NCBI GenBank assembly: GCA_963971285.1
Contig: OZ020244.1
Span: 15,252,001 to 15,316,000, forward strand
DNA: 64,000 bases
Direction: 5' to 3'
From: Astropecten irregularis
Taxonomy: Eukaryota > Echinodermata > Asteroidea > Paxillosida > Astropectinidae
Shown: positions 1 to 10,211 of the stretch, piece after piece
How positions within the stretch are numbered: the first letter of the stretch is position 1
Layout: each line of letters starts with the position of its first letter
The notes under the pieces: model-generated
The model's database searches: none
What the model saw: only the letters and a program-made list of their open reading frames with translations
Told to the model about the DNA's origin: nothing
Translations under genes and position numbers: made by a program

Positions 1-821
1 TATCGTTGAAATGTGTTAACCTCAAACTTCTACAGGTTTGTCAGTTAAGGTATATGGTGGATTACATAATGTTCTTGCACTGTCTCACTGTCAGCAACGG
101 TTTTGTCGCAAAAACCAGTTCTGTACCATCCCTATAAATAAGATAAGAAATCTACAAGTTCCTTATAATTAGGAAATGGTTAGGGGACACACATGATTAC
201 AAATAATATTTACACATAGAAAGATAATGTACAAAAGAATTATGTAAACTGCATGTGACAGATAGTGGGAGTTTTTGTTTTGCAACCACTGTGCTTACTT
301 GAATAGTTATTGGTCATAGATTGATAAACTACATCTTACATGCTATCTAAATGAAAAATAGTGAAAGTCCACTCTTTGAAGAGCCATATGAGGGACAACT
401 CTTTTTCGAGATGTCTTCCACTCTTTTAGTACAGTACTGTTTGTCTGTTTCTATCATAATGCATTGCTTTAATGGCATTGGTTTGCTACACACCATTAGA
501 ACAGTGCCAAAAATATCACATAGACTTACTTAGGAATCGGTCATGTAGATAATGCAGCCTAAGATTATCCCACTTCAAGTCGCCGTTTGTACAATATTTA
601 GTGACCTCATTGAGCTTAGTGAATATTTCTTGTAGAAAATGAATGACTCCCTGAGTCAAATTTGCGATGAAACTGATGTAAAAACTCCGTGAGAAACTAT
701 GACAAAGCAGTTAATCCTACAAGTCATTCAAGATTACAGATAAATAGAGATACAAATTTATATGAGTTATATATACAATATGCATCGATTCACATTCCAA
801 ATACATTTCACGTTTAATTAA
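1..821. other. AT-rich DNA without recognised feature
   Basis: No ORF with protein-like composition, no splice-consistent exon, tRNA or repeat of the families seen elsewhere was recognised. The only frame, a 60-codon one at 351-533, looks like chance. Confidence 0.5.
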
Positions 822-1163
822 AGGTAGTATCATACTTTGGTAAGAAACCAAAACAGAAATGTTCACAGATTTACGTATAACTTACAGGGTAACATGAAGA
901 TGGTGGTGAAAGAAACATACCGTTAAAATTGTTCCGCCTGAAATGGTGTATTTATTCAGAAATCAGTAAAACGACGACCGAAAATCTTGTTTATCTTTTA
1001 AAAGATAAAAAATTAAAGAGAAATTTTTTTCGCTGTTTTCTCAAAAAGTGGGCACCGTATTGGACTGAAATTTTTACAGATGCCTGTTACTGTATCTGTC
1101 TTGATATTTTTGCCCATGAATCTGTATTTTTGTTTATATAAAAACCAAAGTATGATATTACCT
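822..1163. mobile_element. TTAA-flanked MITE, family A (piggyBac-like)
   Basis: Terminal inverted repeats read AGGTAGTATCATACTTTGGT on the left and the inverse, with one change, on the right. TTAA flanks both ends (818-821 and 1164-1167). No coding capacity. Internal blocks GATGGTGSTGGTAGAAACAT and CCGCCTGAAATGGTGTATTT recur in many copies across the window. TTAA target sites are the hallmark of the piggyBac superfamily; assignment is by target site only. Confidence 0.75.
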
Positions 1164-1193
1164 TTAAGCGGTAAGTATAGACCAACTGACTAA

Positions 1194-1425
1194 AGCCCAC
1201 CGCACACTATACGATCCGACTACGACCCGACTGGTTTTTGGAAGGATCGCAAAGCATTCTGGGAGTCTTAACCGTGATTCGACAGTCGAATCCTGCCGAC
1301 TGGCCATCAGAGTTGGTCTGCGACTGGGAACAATCACGGTTAAGACTCCCAGAATGCTTTGTGATCCTTCCAAAAACCAGTCGGGTCCTAGTCGGAATGT
1401 CGGATCGTATAGTGTGCGGTGGGCT
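1194..1425. mobile_element. Fold-back MITE, 232 bp, 3-bp TAA duplication
   Basis: Almost the whole element is two inverted arms of about 95 bp, starting AGCCCACCGCACACTATACG and ending with its inverse. TAA flanks it on both sides (1191-1193, 1426-1428), a size and sequence typical of PIF/Harbinger-type insertions. It lies just downstream of the polyadenylation signal of the discoidin gene. Confidence 0.8.
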
Positions 1426-1454
1426 TAAGTTGCTTACAATGGCACTATTTTAAC

Positions 1455-1460
1455 TTTATT
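1455..1460 (-). promoter_or_regulatory. Putative poly(A) signal of the discoidin gene
   Basis: TTTATT on the plus strand reads AATAAA on the minus strand, about 107 nt past the TAA stop of the discoidin gene. Position and sequence fit a canonical polyadenylation hexamer; the cleavage site itself is not visible. Confidence 0.55.
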
Positions 1461-1566
1461 CATATTTTACGTAATTGCAAAGGCTTAAGGGTTATAATAA
1501 TTATGTGCCACAAACTATTATCATTTTTTGCTTAATGTGCCACATATCCACCTTAGGTTTTTGGTC

Positions 1567-1713
1567 TTATTCTGGCTGATAACAACCAATCAACTCAAAG
1601 CGCATGCTGCAGTATTTGTTCCACTCTGTGGGTAGAATACGAATGAATCTGGTCAGCAAGGCCGACGGGAATCTAGTGGTCGCGGTATTGCGGCTATCCA
1701 TGTTACCAAGGAA
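1567..1713 (-). CDS. Discoidin gene, exon 5 (C-terminal third of F5/8C, stop)
   Basis: Acceptor TTTGCATACAG precedes FLGNMDSRNT. The exon encodes 48 residues with TTRFPSALLTRFIRILPTEW and MRFELIGCYQPE before TAA. This is the classic last block of an F5/8C domain, including its closing cysteine. Phase 0 entry matches exon 4. Confidence 0.85.
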   Translation of the reverse strand, partial: FLGNMDSRNTATTRFPSALLTRFIRILPTEWNKYCSMRFELIGCYQPE

Positions 1714-4700
1714 CTGTATGCAAATAAGAAATCAAATTGAAAAGTTAAATTTAACAAAATGCCCCTTTGTGTGATGAAGCTTAGGGAACATGATTCATCT
1801 AGTGTTTGCATTGGGCATTAAAGGTACAGAACAGGATTGGTAACATACTCAAACAGATATAATATTATGTTCATATAGATTTACGTATACAGTATAGCTT
1901 TCAAGATATAAAGATGTTGCTGGTAGAAACATATCGCTAAAATATTTCCGGCTGAAATGGTGTTGGCTATAATTAGTAAAACAAAGACCGGAAACAGGTT
2001 TGATACTCGGGGTAATCTCAAAACCATTCTTCATATTTTAAAAAGAAAAAAATGAGTCACGTTTTAGCTAATTATTTTGTCTTGACTCATGTCCGATACA
2101 GTTTTTACAGGCTTATTATTTTATGTATACATGCTGGATCAGACAAAGTGTGACTATGACCTTTACAAATCATGTATTATACCTTAAAATGCATGGTGCA
2201 TTCATGATCTGCAATGTATGCATGTTTATGTAATCATATAATCCTTAAGTGATCATAATCCTTATTACGTATACTGCAGTCTTCTTTTTTTCATTTTCCT
2301 TGGATGTGTATCATGAAATTTCACCGCCATACTTGAATGCCAGTAGAGGATTTGCCCTCATACAATAGACAGACAGTACTGAAGACTCCATGATGACATT
2401 GACTTCATTGTTTTTCCCTTTAAAGGTATAATACATGTACAAACAATTTTACATGATTGTTAAAGATCACAGAACAGCACTCACACTTTATCTGATCAAG
2501 CATGTACATGAAAATGATAATCCTGTGAAAATTTGAGCTCAATCGGACATCTGAGTCACAAAAGAAATGCAAAAACCTGACTCATTTTTTTCTTAAAAAA
2601 CAAAGAATGGTTTGATCTTACCCCGAGATCAAAATTGATTTTGGTTGTTGTTTTACGAATTTTTGGATAAATACACCATTTCAGGCGGAAGTATTGTCAC
2701 GGTAGATTTCTACCAGCACAATCTTTATAAATCCTGAAAGTTATACGTAAATCTGTGAACATGATTATTTTCTGTATGAGTACGTTACCAATCCTGGAGT
2801 GTACCTTTAACATACTTGTTGCCACTTGTTGTGATCACCAAAAATACCAATTTGTATACTATAGGTTTTCTCTAGACACGTACGAAGAAATTCGTATCAT
2901 TATTTAATAAAGATGTAATTAACATTTACCGTTATTGGAGCTCCATTCTTAGAGGTCACGTAATGCCAGGACTGACCATCGTCACTCTGCGCCACTTGGT
3001 ACTTGGTCACTCTCTGGTCATTTGACCCATCATCCCCACGGCTTTGAGTGAGGAGTCCAGTGATAGTGACTGTGGTAGCGAAGTCGACTTGAATCCATGG
3101 GTTGGCATCAGGGCCATCGGCAACCCAGGCAGCAGCAAAAGCTTCGTAGCAAACATAATATGGCAATACTTAGTGTATCACTTTAGTTTGATTATTATTT
3201 CTTTCCCTAGGATGAAGCCGGGTTAAAATTAAATAAAGTCATGGTTTCGGCGTATCAGAACTGAATCCATCGAAATCAAGTGAAACCCGAAATTACGTTT
3301 GACTGTTATGGTAAAATATACGTGACATTTTTTCGGGGAGGGGGGATTGAATTGACTTTATTTTTCTCAGTTGTTATAATAAACAATGAGGAAAAAATTT
3401 AAAAATTTTCATAAATATTATTGACGAAAAACCACATCCTCTTTGAGTGATCCCCGTGTAGGCCTTTTGTCATGGGTGTCGACCCGGGGGTGGGGGATCT
3501 ACCCCCCCCCAATATTAAGGTGGGGTATGCCGTGTATTATCATCCCCCCTCCCCCCATTCCCCCAATATTTTGATATTGAGTGTCATTCAAGTTTCTTTT
3601 AATCTTCGTAGTGAATACTATGTTTAATTCTTCTGAATATCGTTTTTTAATGCTATAAAATGAGACTTTTCGACTCTGTTTTTAATCAAAAGTCCCTAGT
3701 TTGGGAGGGGGATATCCCCCTCCAGCAACCTTCCCTCGCATAGGACACTGAATCACCAATCATCCCCCAATCATGAAAAGAAATCGACACCTATATGCAT
3801 ATTGTTTCTCAGGTTGCAGCATTGCTGCGCGTATCGATAAAATGCTCTTTGGGATATAGCGGTATGTGAGTGGTTTCATGGCTTCTAACTGACAAACGAA
3901 TAAAGATGGACACCACCATCAAAGGGTTGGATAGCTGAGCTCAGATGGTATAGAGTGCCGGTACGGCATTCCGGAGGTCGCTTGTTCGAATCCCGCTCCA
4001 GTAAATTCTTCTTTGATCACGTTTCAAGGATTCTATTTCTGATAGGTGATGACATTTTAAATTGTGCTTTATTCCCAGGATTTGCCGGACCGAAGGATTA
4101 TTAAAAACACCCGTGAAATAAATACATTATAATAAAAAACTATACACACCTGTTGAATGATTTTAACACCTTTTGTACGTCATGAACTAACAACAACATA
4201 CCTTGAGTATTGAGCCGTGCTTTTATTGGTGAGTGATCTGCCTTGTTTTTCCAATAAGACGAAGCTGTGATGCTACCATCCGAGATGCGTCCATCCTCCA
4301 TACCAAGAGGTTCCTCATTCGAGCACTCAACCACACCTGTCATGTATTAAATCAAATAAATAATCCAGTGTCGTGTGGTGAACTTGATTGGTGAAGACCT
4401 AGCATCATCCCTGGAACCTTTATCCCATCGGCGCTCAGTTGCTTCGAGGAGCCTTTTTTTGCAGATACTACCGTGGAATGTGCTCAAAATGGTCTTTCAA
4501 TGGTTGTACCACCTAACCGGTCATTTGGTCGCACAACTGGCTTTTCTTGCAGTTCCAATCCTTTCTCTGTTACTGTCCCCAAATCAAATAGGCCTACCTC
4601 AAGATATTCCTCGATTTTCTTACCACGCACTTGCCTCACTCTGGAATTCCCTATACCCCATCCAGTTTTCCTATACAGGATATAATGTCTCTCAATTCAA

Positions 4701-7700
4701 ACATAACGTTAATAGTTTTCTTGCAAACAGATCTTCCTAATTGTCCTGTTTTTCTCTCTCCTTTCCTTTAGCCCTCACCTTTGAGTGACCCTTTCGGGCC
4801 TTATATTGGGCAATATTTGTAAAACAAACAAACAAACAAACAAAACCCAGTTTCTTAGCTGGATATCTCAAATGACTGAGTTTTAAACTCACCAGGGCAG
4901 TTGAGCAACTTATTGATCCCCTTCCGATTATCGGTTAACAGAAAGTCGTCATAGTACTTGACTTTGAAGGGTCTTTGAGGGTGTAGGTGTTGACTCCGCC
5001 CATTCTAACCTCGGTGCACAGACAAGGGTCCTCTACAGGGATAACCCAGCGGTGCTTGTTGTTAGAGTCGGGATCAGGCTCCTGCCCAACGGTGCAAAGC
5101 ATGGCTTGTAACAAAGGATAGAAAAATTGAACATTATTTTACAACCCCAAGTTAAAGGTAATATCATACTTAGGTAGGAAACCAAAACAGATTTACCTAT
5201 AACTTACAGGGTATAAAGATGGTGCTGGTAGAAACTTACCATTAAAATTATTCTGCCTGAAATGGTGTAGGGCTTATTTATCGAGAAATTAGTAAGACTA
5301 ATTAAAAGATCAAACATAACAAAGATTGTGAAGATTAAAAGAACTGATTAATTACTAAATGATTAGTAATATCATACTTTGGGTTTTGTCAAAGAAATAC
5401 AAATTCATGGGCAAAAATATCAAGGAAGATACAGTAACAATCATCTCTGAAAATTTTAGTCCCATTACGGCGCCCACTTTTTGAGAAAACAGTGAGAAAC
5501 GGCCATAGTATTTCTTAAGTCTTTTCTCTTTTATTTTTGATCTTTAAAAGATCAAAAATAATTTTGGTCACTGGTTTTTCTTTTTTCTGTTTAAATACAG
5601 CATTTTAGGCAGAACATTTTCAACGGTATGTTTCTACCATCACCATTTTTATGGCCCTGTAAGTATAGGTAAATCTGTGAAGATTTCTGTTTCGGTATGC
5701 CACCAAAGTATGATACTACCTTTAAAGAAATTCCGTGGACGTTTTTCACTGTTTGCCCCGTACAGTGGCGTCACCAGACTTTTGAGACTGGGGGGCACAA
5801 GGGGGCACTAGCAATTGTTGGGGGGCACTACAATATATATTATATTTTTTTCACCAACACAAATCTCAAATGGGGGGGGGGGGGCACGCGGGGGCACGAG
5901 GTTTTCCAGGGGGGGGGCGGGGGGGGGTGGGGGGGCACCCCCGACCCCCCCCCCCCCCTGGCGACGCCACTGGCCCCGTTTATGATATTAAATTTAAGAC
6001 TTAGAAATCTAGAATATCGATCACTTCAGTAGAAACACGGGACGGAATTTTCATCAATAGGCTTCCGCCGAGTTGCTTTGTTAAAACTGTGCTAAGTACA
6101 ATGTTGTAAATATCTATTGTGTGTTGTTTAATGCTGTAAATGAAATCGTGAAAGATATTTTACACGTATTTTCTGTATTCACGCACAATGATTGATCTTG
6201 TGTAATTATATCACGAATATTAAATGATTTTTGGTCGGGAGATAATATTTTCTATTTCCCGTTCAAAAATCATTTTAATATTCATGATTTACTGCGGTAC
6301 CCGCAGCGATATTTGATTCGATTCACCCCGCTGACCCCAGGTATCTCGGTGGCCTAGCAGTATGGCATCTGCACTAGTTAGCGGGAGGTTGTGGGTTTCG
6401 AATCCCACCTGAGGCTAGCATGTGATTTTTTTTTCACATGCACTCACAAGCACTTAATATACAGTGTTCATCCAAGCCTAATTTGTATATCAGTGTATTA
6501 TAGTCATAGGTGTCGATTTCTTTTCATTTAAAACGATATTAAGAAGTATGAAACGTAGTATAAATTCACTTATTTTGTTGGTACTAAATGACATTCAACC
6601 TCAAATATTGGGGGGCCGATAATACACGCCATCCCCACCACCTCATTGAGGGGGGGGGGGGGATATATACCCCTATACCCCCACCCCCGGACCGACACCC
6701 ATGATTATAGCTCGCATACTATAAAAACGTGGCATAATAATTGCGGGATTACTCAAAGCAATATGACGAAAAAATCCTTTTGAAAGTTGTCTACTGTTGA
6801 ACCTAGAGCTAATGGTCAGCAGTTTAAGTCGAATTGCACGAAAAACAACGGTATGTTTCTACCATCACCATTTTTATGCCCTGTAAGTTATAGGTAAATC
6901 TGTGAAGATTTTCTGTTTCGGTATGCCACCAAAGTATGATACTACCTTTAAAGAAATTCCGTGGACGTTTTTCACTGTTTGCCCCGTACAGTGGCGTCAC
7001 CAGACTTTTGAGACTGGGGGGCACAAAGGGGGCACTAGCAATTGTTGGGGGGCACTACAATATATATTATATTTTTTTTCACCAACCCAAATCTCAAATG
7101 GGGGGGGGGGGGGGGGGCACGCGGGGCACGAGGTTTTCCAGGGGGGGGGGGGCACCCCCGACCCCCCCCCCCCACCCCCCCCCCCCCCCCTGCTTGGCGA
7201 CGCCACTGGCCCCGTTTATGATATTAAATTAAGACTTAGAAATCTAGAATATCGATCACTTCAGTAGAAACACGGACGGAATTTTCATCAATAGGCTTCG
7301 CCGAGTTGCCTTGTTAAAACTGTGCTAAGTACAATGTTGTAAATATCTATGTGTGTGTTAATGCTGTAAATGAAATCGTGAAAGATATTTTACAACGTAT
7401 TTTCTGTATTCACGCACAATGATTGATCTTGTGTATTATATCACGAATATTAAATGATTTTTGGTCGGGAGATAATATTTTCTATTTCCCGTTCAAAAAT
7501 CATTTTAATATTCATGATTTACTGCGGTACCCGCAGCGATATTTGATTCGATTCACCCCGCTGACCCCAGGTATCTCGGTGGCCTAGCAGTATGGCATCT
7601 GCACTAGTTAGCGGGAGGTTGTGGGTTCGAATCCCACCTGAGGCTAGCATGTGATCTTTTTTTCACATGCACTCACAAGCACTTAATATACAGTGTTCAT

Positions 7701-8203
7701 CCAAGCCTAATTTGTATATCAGATGTATTATAGTCATAGGTGTCGATTTCTTTTCATTTAAAACGATATTAAGAAGTATGAAACGTAGTATATAATTCAC
7801 TTATTTTGTTGGTACTAAATGACATTCAACCTCAAAATATTGGGGGGCCCGATAATACACGCCATCCCCACCACCTCATTGAGGGGGGGGGGGGGGGATA
7901 TATAACCCCTTATACCCCCACCCCCCGGGACCGACACCCATGATTATAGCTCGCATACTATAAAAACGTGGCATAATAATTGCGGGATTACTCAAAGCAA
8001 TATGACGAAAAAATCCTTTTGAAAGTTGTCTACTGTTGAACCTAGAGCTAATGTGTCAGCAGTTTAAGTCGAATTGCACGAAAAACAATACATTCTATAG
8101 ATTTTATTCCTTCCCTTTACAAAGAAATCTTACCTTGAATTTGGTCAGTAACCATGGCCAACGCAAACAAAACCCAAAATACGCACAAACACCGCCATTT
8201 CAT
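1567..8203 (-). CDS. Secreted F5/8-type C (discoidin) domain protein, five exons
   Basis: Spliced minus-strand gene, exons 8203-8134, 5104-4893, 4336-4202, 3141-2930 and 1713-1567. All junctions are GT/AG and phases join, except that exon 2 lacks one base. The product is about 258 residues. Residues 1-23 are a signal peptide (MKWRCLC, then a hydrophobic run). Residues 24 to about 95 are a short cysteine-containing module not recognised. Residues 99-254 are a complete F5/8C (discoidin) beta-barrel, bounded by Cys at SNEEPLGMEDGRI and at MRFELIGC, with the family motifs NPWIQVDF, VTKYQVAQSDDGQSW and RFIRILPTEWN. Such domains bind glycans or phospholipid outside cells. The protein carries only this one domain and no transmembrane segment, so a soluble secreted factor is inferred. 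An AATAAA lies about 107 nt after the stop. The frame break in exon 2 could be an assembly base error or a real lesion. Confidence 0.8.
1822..2183. mobile_element. TTAA MITE, family B, in last intron of discoidin gene
   Basis: Begins AGGTACAGAACAGGATTGGT after TTAA and ends near TACC before TTAA. It shares the GGTAGAAACATA and CTGAAATGGTG blocks with family A but has different outer sequence (GAGTCA...GACTCA arms). Non-coding. Confidence 0.65.
2424..2806. mobile_element. TTAA MITE, family B, inverse orientation
   Basis: Inverse-oriented relative of the element at 1822-2183, flanked by TTAA at 2420-2423 and 2807-2810. The two copies make an inverted pair inside one intron and could base-pair in the pre-mRNA. 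Confidence 0.7.
2930..3141 (-). CDS. Discoidin gene, exon 4 (core of F5/8C)
   Basis: Codes for FAAAWVADGPDANPWIQVDF and VTKYQVAQSDDGQSWHYV, the central strands of the discoidin domain. Donor ACG|GTAAAT at the low end. The acceptor TACGAAG at the high end has a weak pyrimidine tract but is the only AG that keeps phase with exon 3. Confidence 0.85.
3472..3794. mobile_element. C/G-tract MITE with ATRGGTGTCGA ends
   Basis: Ends ATGGGTGTCGAC and TCGACACCTAT are inverted repeats. The interior contains long C and G runs and a TATTGATATT-like block. The same ends bound the repeats at 6506-6702 and 7736-7941 in the other orientation. Confidence 0.6.
3925..4002 (+). repeat. tRNA-derived repeat (A and B box)
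   Basis: GGATAGCTGAGCTCAGATGG (A-box-like) and TTGTTCGAATCCCGC (B box) lie at tRNA spacing. The 3' arm CTCCAGT pairs with TTGGA of the 5' arm. Related copies lie elsewhere in the window next to the same CTTTGTTCAC flank, so this is read as a SINE-type repeat and not a working tRNA. Confidence 0.65.
4202..4336 (-). CDS. Discoidin gene, exon 3 (start of F5/8C)
   Basis: Encodes VVECSNEEPLGMEDGRISDG, SITASSYWKNKADHSP and IKARLNTQ, the invariant opening of F5/8C domains (Cys, then PLGMEDGxISDxxITASS). Acceptor ACATGACAG and donor TCAAG|GTATGT are both good. Phase +1 in and out. Confidence 0.88.
4372..4850 (+). pseudogene. 3' tail of a non-LTR retrotransposon (LINE), frameshifted
   Basis: Frame 1 reads LSHRRSVASRSLFLQ. 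Frame 2 reads VPPNRSFGRTTG and SIFLPRT. Frame 1 resumes with SLWNSL and FKHNVNSFLANRSS before a stop. These blocks in this order are the familiar C-terminus of CR1/Jockey-type LINE ORF2 (HRRxVASLSLF, FPRT, LWNSLP, FK..VN.FL). A short 3' UTR ends in (AAAC)n, at about 4825-4846, as expected of a LINE tail. At least two frameshifts show it is dead. It lies in intron 2 of the discoidin gene, opposite strand. Confidence 0.75.
4893..5104 (-). CDS. Discoidin gene, exon 2 (N-terminal module, one base missing)
   Basis: Reads AMLCTVGQEPDPDSNNKHRW and VEDPCLCTEVRMGG in one frame, then FKVKYYDDFLLTDNRKG and NKLLNCPG in the next. The switch occurs at the GGG run near 4969-4971. Exon length is 212 nt; 213 would restore phase to exon 3. 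Acceptor TTACAAG, donor CCTG|GTGAGT. The module has Cys residues but no family I recognise. Confidence 0.65.
5156..5721. mobile_element. Two joined TTAA MITEs, family A
   Basis: A left end AGGTAATATCATACTTAGGT after TTAA is followed at about 5370 by a second, opposite-oriented copy that ends ACCAAAGTATGATACTACCT before TTAA. The second copy appears inserted into the first. Confidence 0.6.
5763..5972. mobile_element. CAGTGGCGTC-ended element with long G/C tracts, copy 1
   Basis: CAGTGGCGTCACCAG at the left and GGCGACGCCACTG at the right are inverted. The interior is dominated by G runs on one side and C runs on the other. The tracts are likely to be misassembled in length. Open frames across it are low-complexity artefacts. 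Confidence 0.7.
6337..6415 (+). repeat. tRNA-like repeat, copy 1 (B box with extra T)
   Basis: TGGCCTAGCAGTATGG resembles an A box and GGGTTTCGAATCCC a B box with one extra T. The acceptor arms pair poorly, so it is not a functional tRNA. Confidence 0.5.
6506..6702. mobile_element. ATAGGTGTCGATT-ended MITE, duplicated copy 1
   Basis: Ends ATAGGTGTCG and CGACACCCAT are inverted, with a G tract near the right end. Same family as 3472-3794. Confidence 0.6.
6989..7208. mobile_element. CAGTGGCGTC-ended element with long G/C tracts, copy 2
   Basis: Second member of the duplicated pair. It differs from copy 1 chiefly in G and C run lengths. Confidence 0.7.
7567..7644 (+). repeat. tRNA-like repeat, copy 2 (intact B box)
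   Basis: As in copy 1, but with the consensus B box GGGTTCGAATCCC. Acceptor arms still mismatch. Confidence 0.5.
7736..7941. mobile_element. ATAGGTGTCGATT-ended MITE, duplicated copy 2
   Basis: Counterpart of 6506-6702 in the second half of the tandem duplication, with different G-run length. Confidence 0.6.
8134..8203 (-). CDS. Discoidin gene, exon 1 (signal peptide)
   Basis: ATG at 8203 starts MKWRCLCVFWVLFALAMVTD, a short basic end followed by a hydrophobic core, as in a secretory signal peptide. Donor TTCAAG|GTAAGA ends in phase +1, which joins exon 2. The overlapping ATG in the next frame stops after 17 codons. Confidence 0.7.
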
Positions 8204-8439
8204 ATGCAAGTTCACTGGAGACAGGTACACGATCAAACTAACGTGAATATTACGCCCCTTTGCAACCAGCGCAGTTCCTCGAATGTCAGAAGCCCGTTAC
8301 TTGAGGGAGAATATAATACAATATTAAATGTTATAGCCGTATCGGTTCCCGTGGTGATGATAAAGACGCGTACGAAGATCAATTGAAGTGTTTATAAATC
8401 TTGTTAATAATTGAGATGGTTTGGGACTTTTGTCATTCC
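8204..8439. other. Presumed 5' flank of discoidin gene
   Basis: No convincing promoter element or further exon is visible. It may include 5' UTR. Confidence 0.3.
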
Positions 8440-8529
8440 AATTAGGCCTCGCCCCTTGACCGACGTAATTTATATATAAATACTGCATACTTCGTGGTCA
8501 TATTCGTCGGTAATGGGCATGCCTAATTA
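8440..8529. mobile_element. Small fold-back MITE (AATTAGGC...GCCTAATT)
   Basis: AATTAGGCCTCGCCCCTTGACCGACG and its imperfect inverse at the right end flank an AT core. A related copy lies at 8857-8934. Confidence 0.6.
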
Positions 8530-8556
8530 AGCAAAAATTTTTAATGACATTGCTTT

Positions 8557-8756
8557 NNNNNNNNNNNNNNNNNNNNNNNNNNNNNNNNNNNNNNNNNNNN
8601 NNNNNNNNNNNNNNNNNNNNNNNNNNNNNNNNNNNNNNNNNNNNNNNNNNNNNNNNNNNNNNNNNNNNNNNNNNNNNNNNNNNNNNNNNNNNNNNNNNNN
8701 NNNNNNNNNNNNNNNNNNNNNNNNNNNNNNNNNNNNNNNNNNNNNNNNNNNNNNNN
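8557..8756. other. Scaffold gap, 200 N
   Basis: Exactly 200 N, a conventional placeholder length, so the true distance is unknown. Confidence 0.98.
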
Positions 8757-8856
8757 AAGCTCACACAACAATACAACATGCATATGGGAACCATTTATCT
8801 GGTACTGACAGAGTGTGGGGATTTGTCGTCGGGGTTTATAGAAAAAAAATCATACT

Positions 8857-8934
8857 AGACTTGCCCTTCACCGACGTATATAAGTGCCGCATAGGGCCTA
8901 CTCAGTGGTAAAACGTCGGTGAAGGACAAGCCTT
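8857..8934. mobile_element. Small fold-back MITE, second copy
   Basis: CTTGCCCTTCACCGACGT and ACGTCGGTGAAGGACAAG form the arms. Confidence 0.6.
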
Positions 8935-9617
8935 ATTTGAATATTTTGTGATACCCAGACGAAAACATTCAATAGGCACAAGATTGCTTAAATTACTTGT
9001 TGATACTGCATGACCATGTGAGTACATGCAAATGGTCATAGGAACGAAATATCAGTGTTCATTATATGAAGGAGAAAGGCTTTCATAAATTATTAGAAAA
9101 CTGCATTTTTAAACCAAATCACTGCTGATTGTAGGAATGGATACTATACACTATATGTGAATTATATACAGGGGTATTACAAAGTCGCGTACAAAACAGT
9201 ATATTATAGGCCTCTAGTATTTTTTTCATAATTGACATGCATAATTTTTGAAAAATGGATGACTGGAATCGAATGCTGTTTTCCAAAATGATTCGCAAAG
9301 GGCATAAACTCATTAATACAGTTCTGAACATTGTAAAGTCTCCAAAGTCGTATATTATACGTTTGAATGTATGAATTACAGTACATGTTGCTTTCATGAG
9401 TGCATATGACTTATGATGATAAAGTCCATGTTAATGAAAGTAAATAGGCCTATAGATGGTGTATATTGCTCCTTTTTAAATATTCGGCCAATACAAACCG
9501 GGCCAACGTGACAACACTAGGCACATTTATTGTGGAATAAAATAGTTATAGAAACATTTATAGGTATGTTCAAAATCACGATGTGATGGGGCGTGCTTTG
9601 TTTGTCCATTGTTTGCC
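8935..9617. other. Stretch without recognised feature
   Basis: AT-rich; the two overlapping minus-strand frames near 9119-9397 show no family resemblance. Confidence 0.45.
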
Positions 9618-9621
9618 TTAA

Positions 9622-9957
9622 AGGTCAGTACAGTATTGGTAACACACCCAACATAAATGTTCACAGATTTACGTATAACTTTTTGGGTATCAACTATCAA
9701 GATGGTGCTGGTATAAACATACCGTTAAAATACTTCCGTCTGAAATTGCGTATTTTATCCAGACATTAAAACAAACACCGAAAACAGAAGTTGATCTTGG
9801 GCTAAAATCAAAACTATTAATTATGTTTTTATAGGAACAATTGTGTCAGATTTTGGCTATACTCAGATGGCCAATTGAGCCCAACTGTTCACCGGTTTAT
9901 TATTGTAAGTTGCTCAGAAAAGTGTGAGTGGTCTTCTGTGAAATTCACCAATCATCT
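9622..9957. mobile_element. TTAA MITE, family B
   Basis: TTAA at 9618-9621, then AGGTCAGTACAGTATTGGTA; it ends before TTTAA at 9957-9961. It retains the GATGGTGCTGGTATAAACAT block. Confidence 0.6.
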
Positions 9958-10036
9958 TTAAAAACCGCGTACAATTTTGTCCATATGGGGAAAAATTTAA
10001 TATTCGCCTGCCAGTTTGAAGTACATGTAGTCTGTA

Positions 10037-10110
10037 GGGCTGGATAGCTCAGGTGGTAAATCGATGGTACGGTATTCCGAGGATCGAAAGTTCGAATCCT
10101 GCACCCGGTC
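10037..10110 (+). repeat. tRNA-derived repeat
   Basis: GGCTGGATAGCTCAGGTGG is A-box-like and AGTTCGAATCCTGC is the B box. The 3' arm is diverged (ACCCGGTC), so not a working tRNA. Confidence 0.55.
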
Positions 10111-10211
10111 ATATTTGTTTTAAGTTCACTTTTCGAAATTCAATAAGTAGGATTTGAAGCTTTGCATGATGGAAGTAACATAAGAAAGGAAGGTTTGCGG
10201 AAACATCACGT

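Larger units (their letters stand above)
5622..8086. repeat. 1.2-kb tandem duplication inside intron 1 of discoidin gene
   Basis: 5622-6846 and 6847-8086 are near-identical in series, from CGGTATGTTTCTACCATCAC to GAATTGCACGAAAAACAA. Most differences are single-base gains or losses, many in homopolymers. Each copy contains the same C/G-tract element, tRNA-like segment and GTGTCGAT-ended repeat. This is a recent duplication or an assembly duplicate. Confidence 0.85.

Noticed and set aside
5697..7267. Gly/Pro-rich frames across 5697-6032 and 6902-7267
   Set aside because: They are translations of G and C homopolymers in CAGTGGCGTC-ended elements.
8498..8858. Frames of about 100 codons around 8550-8750
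   Set aside because: They read through the N gap.
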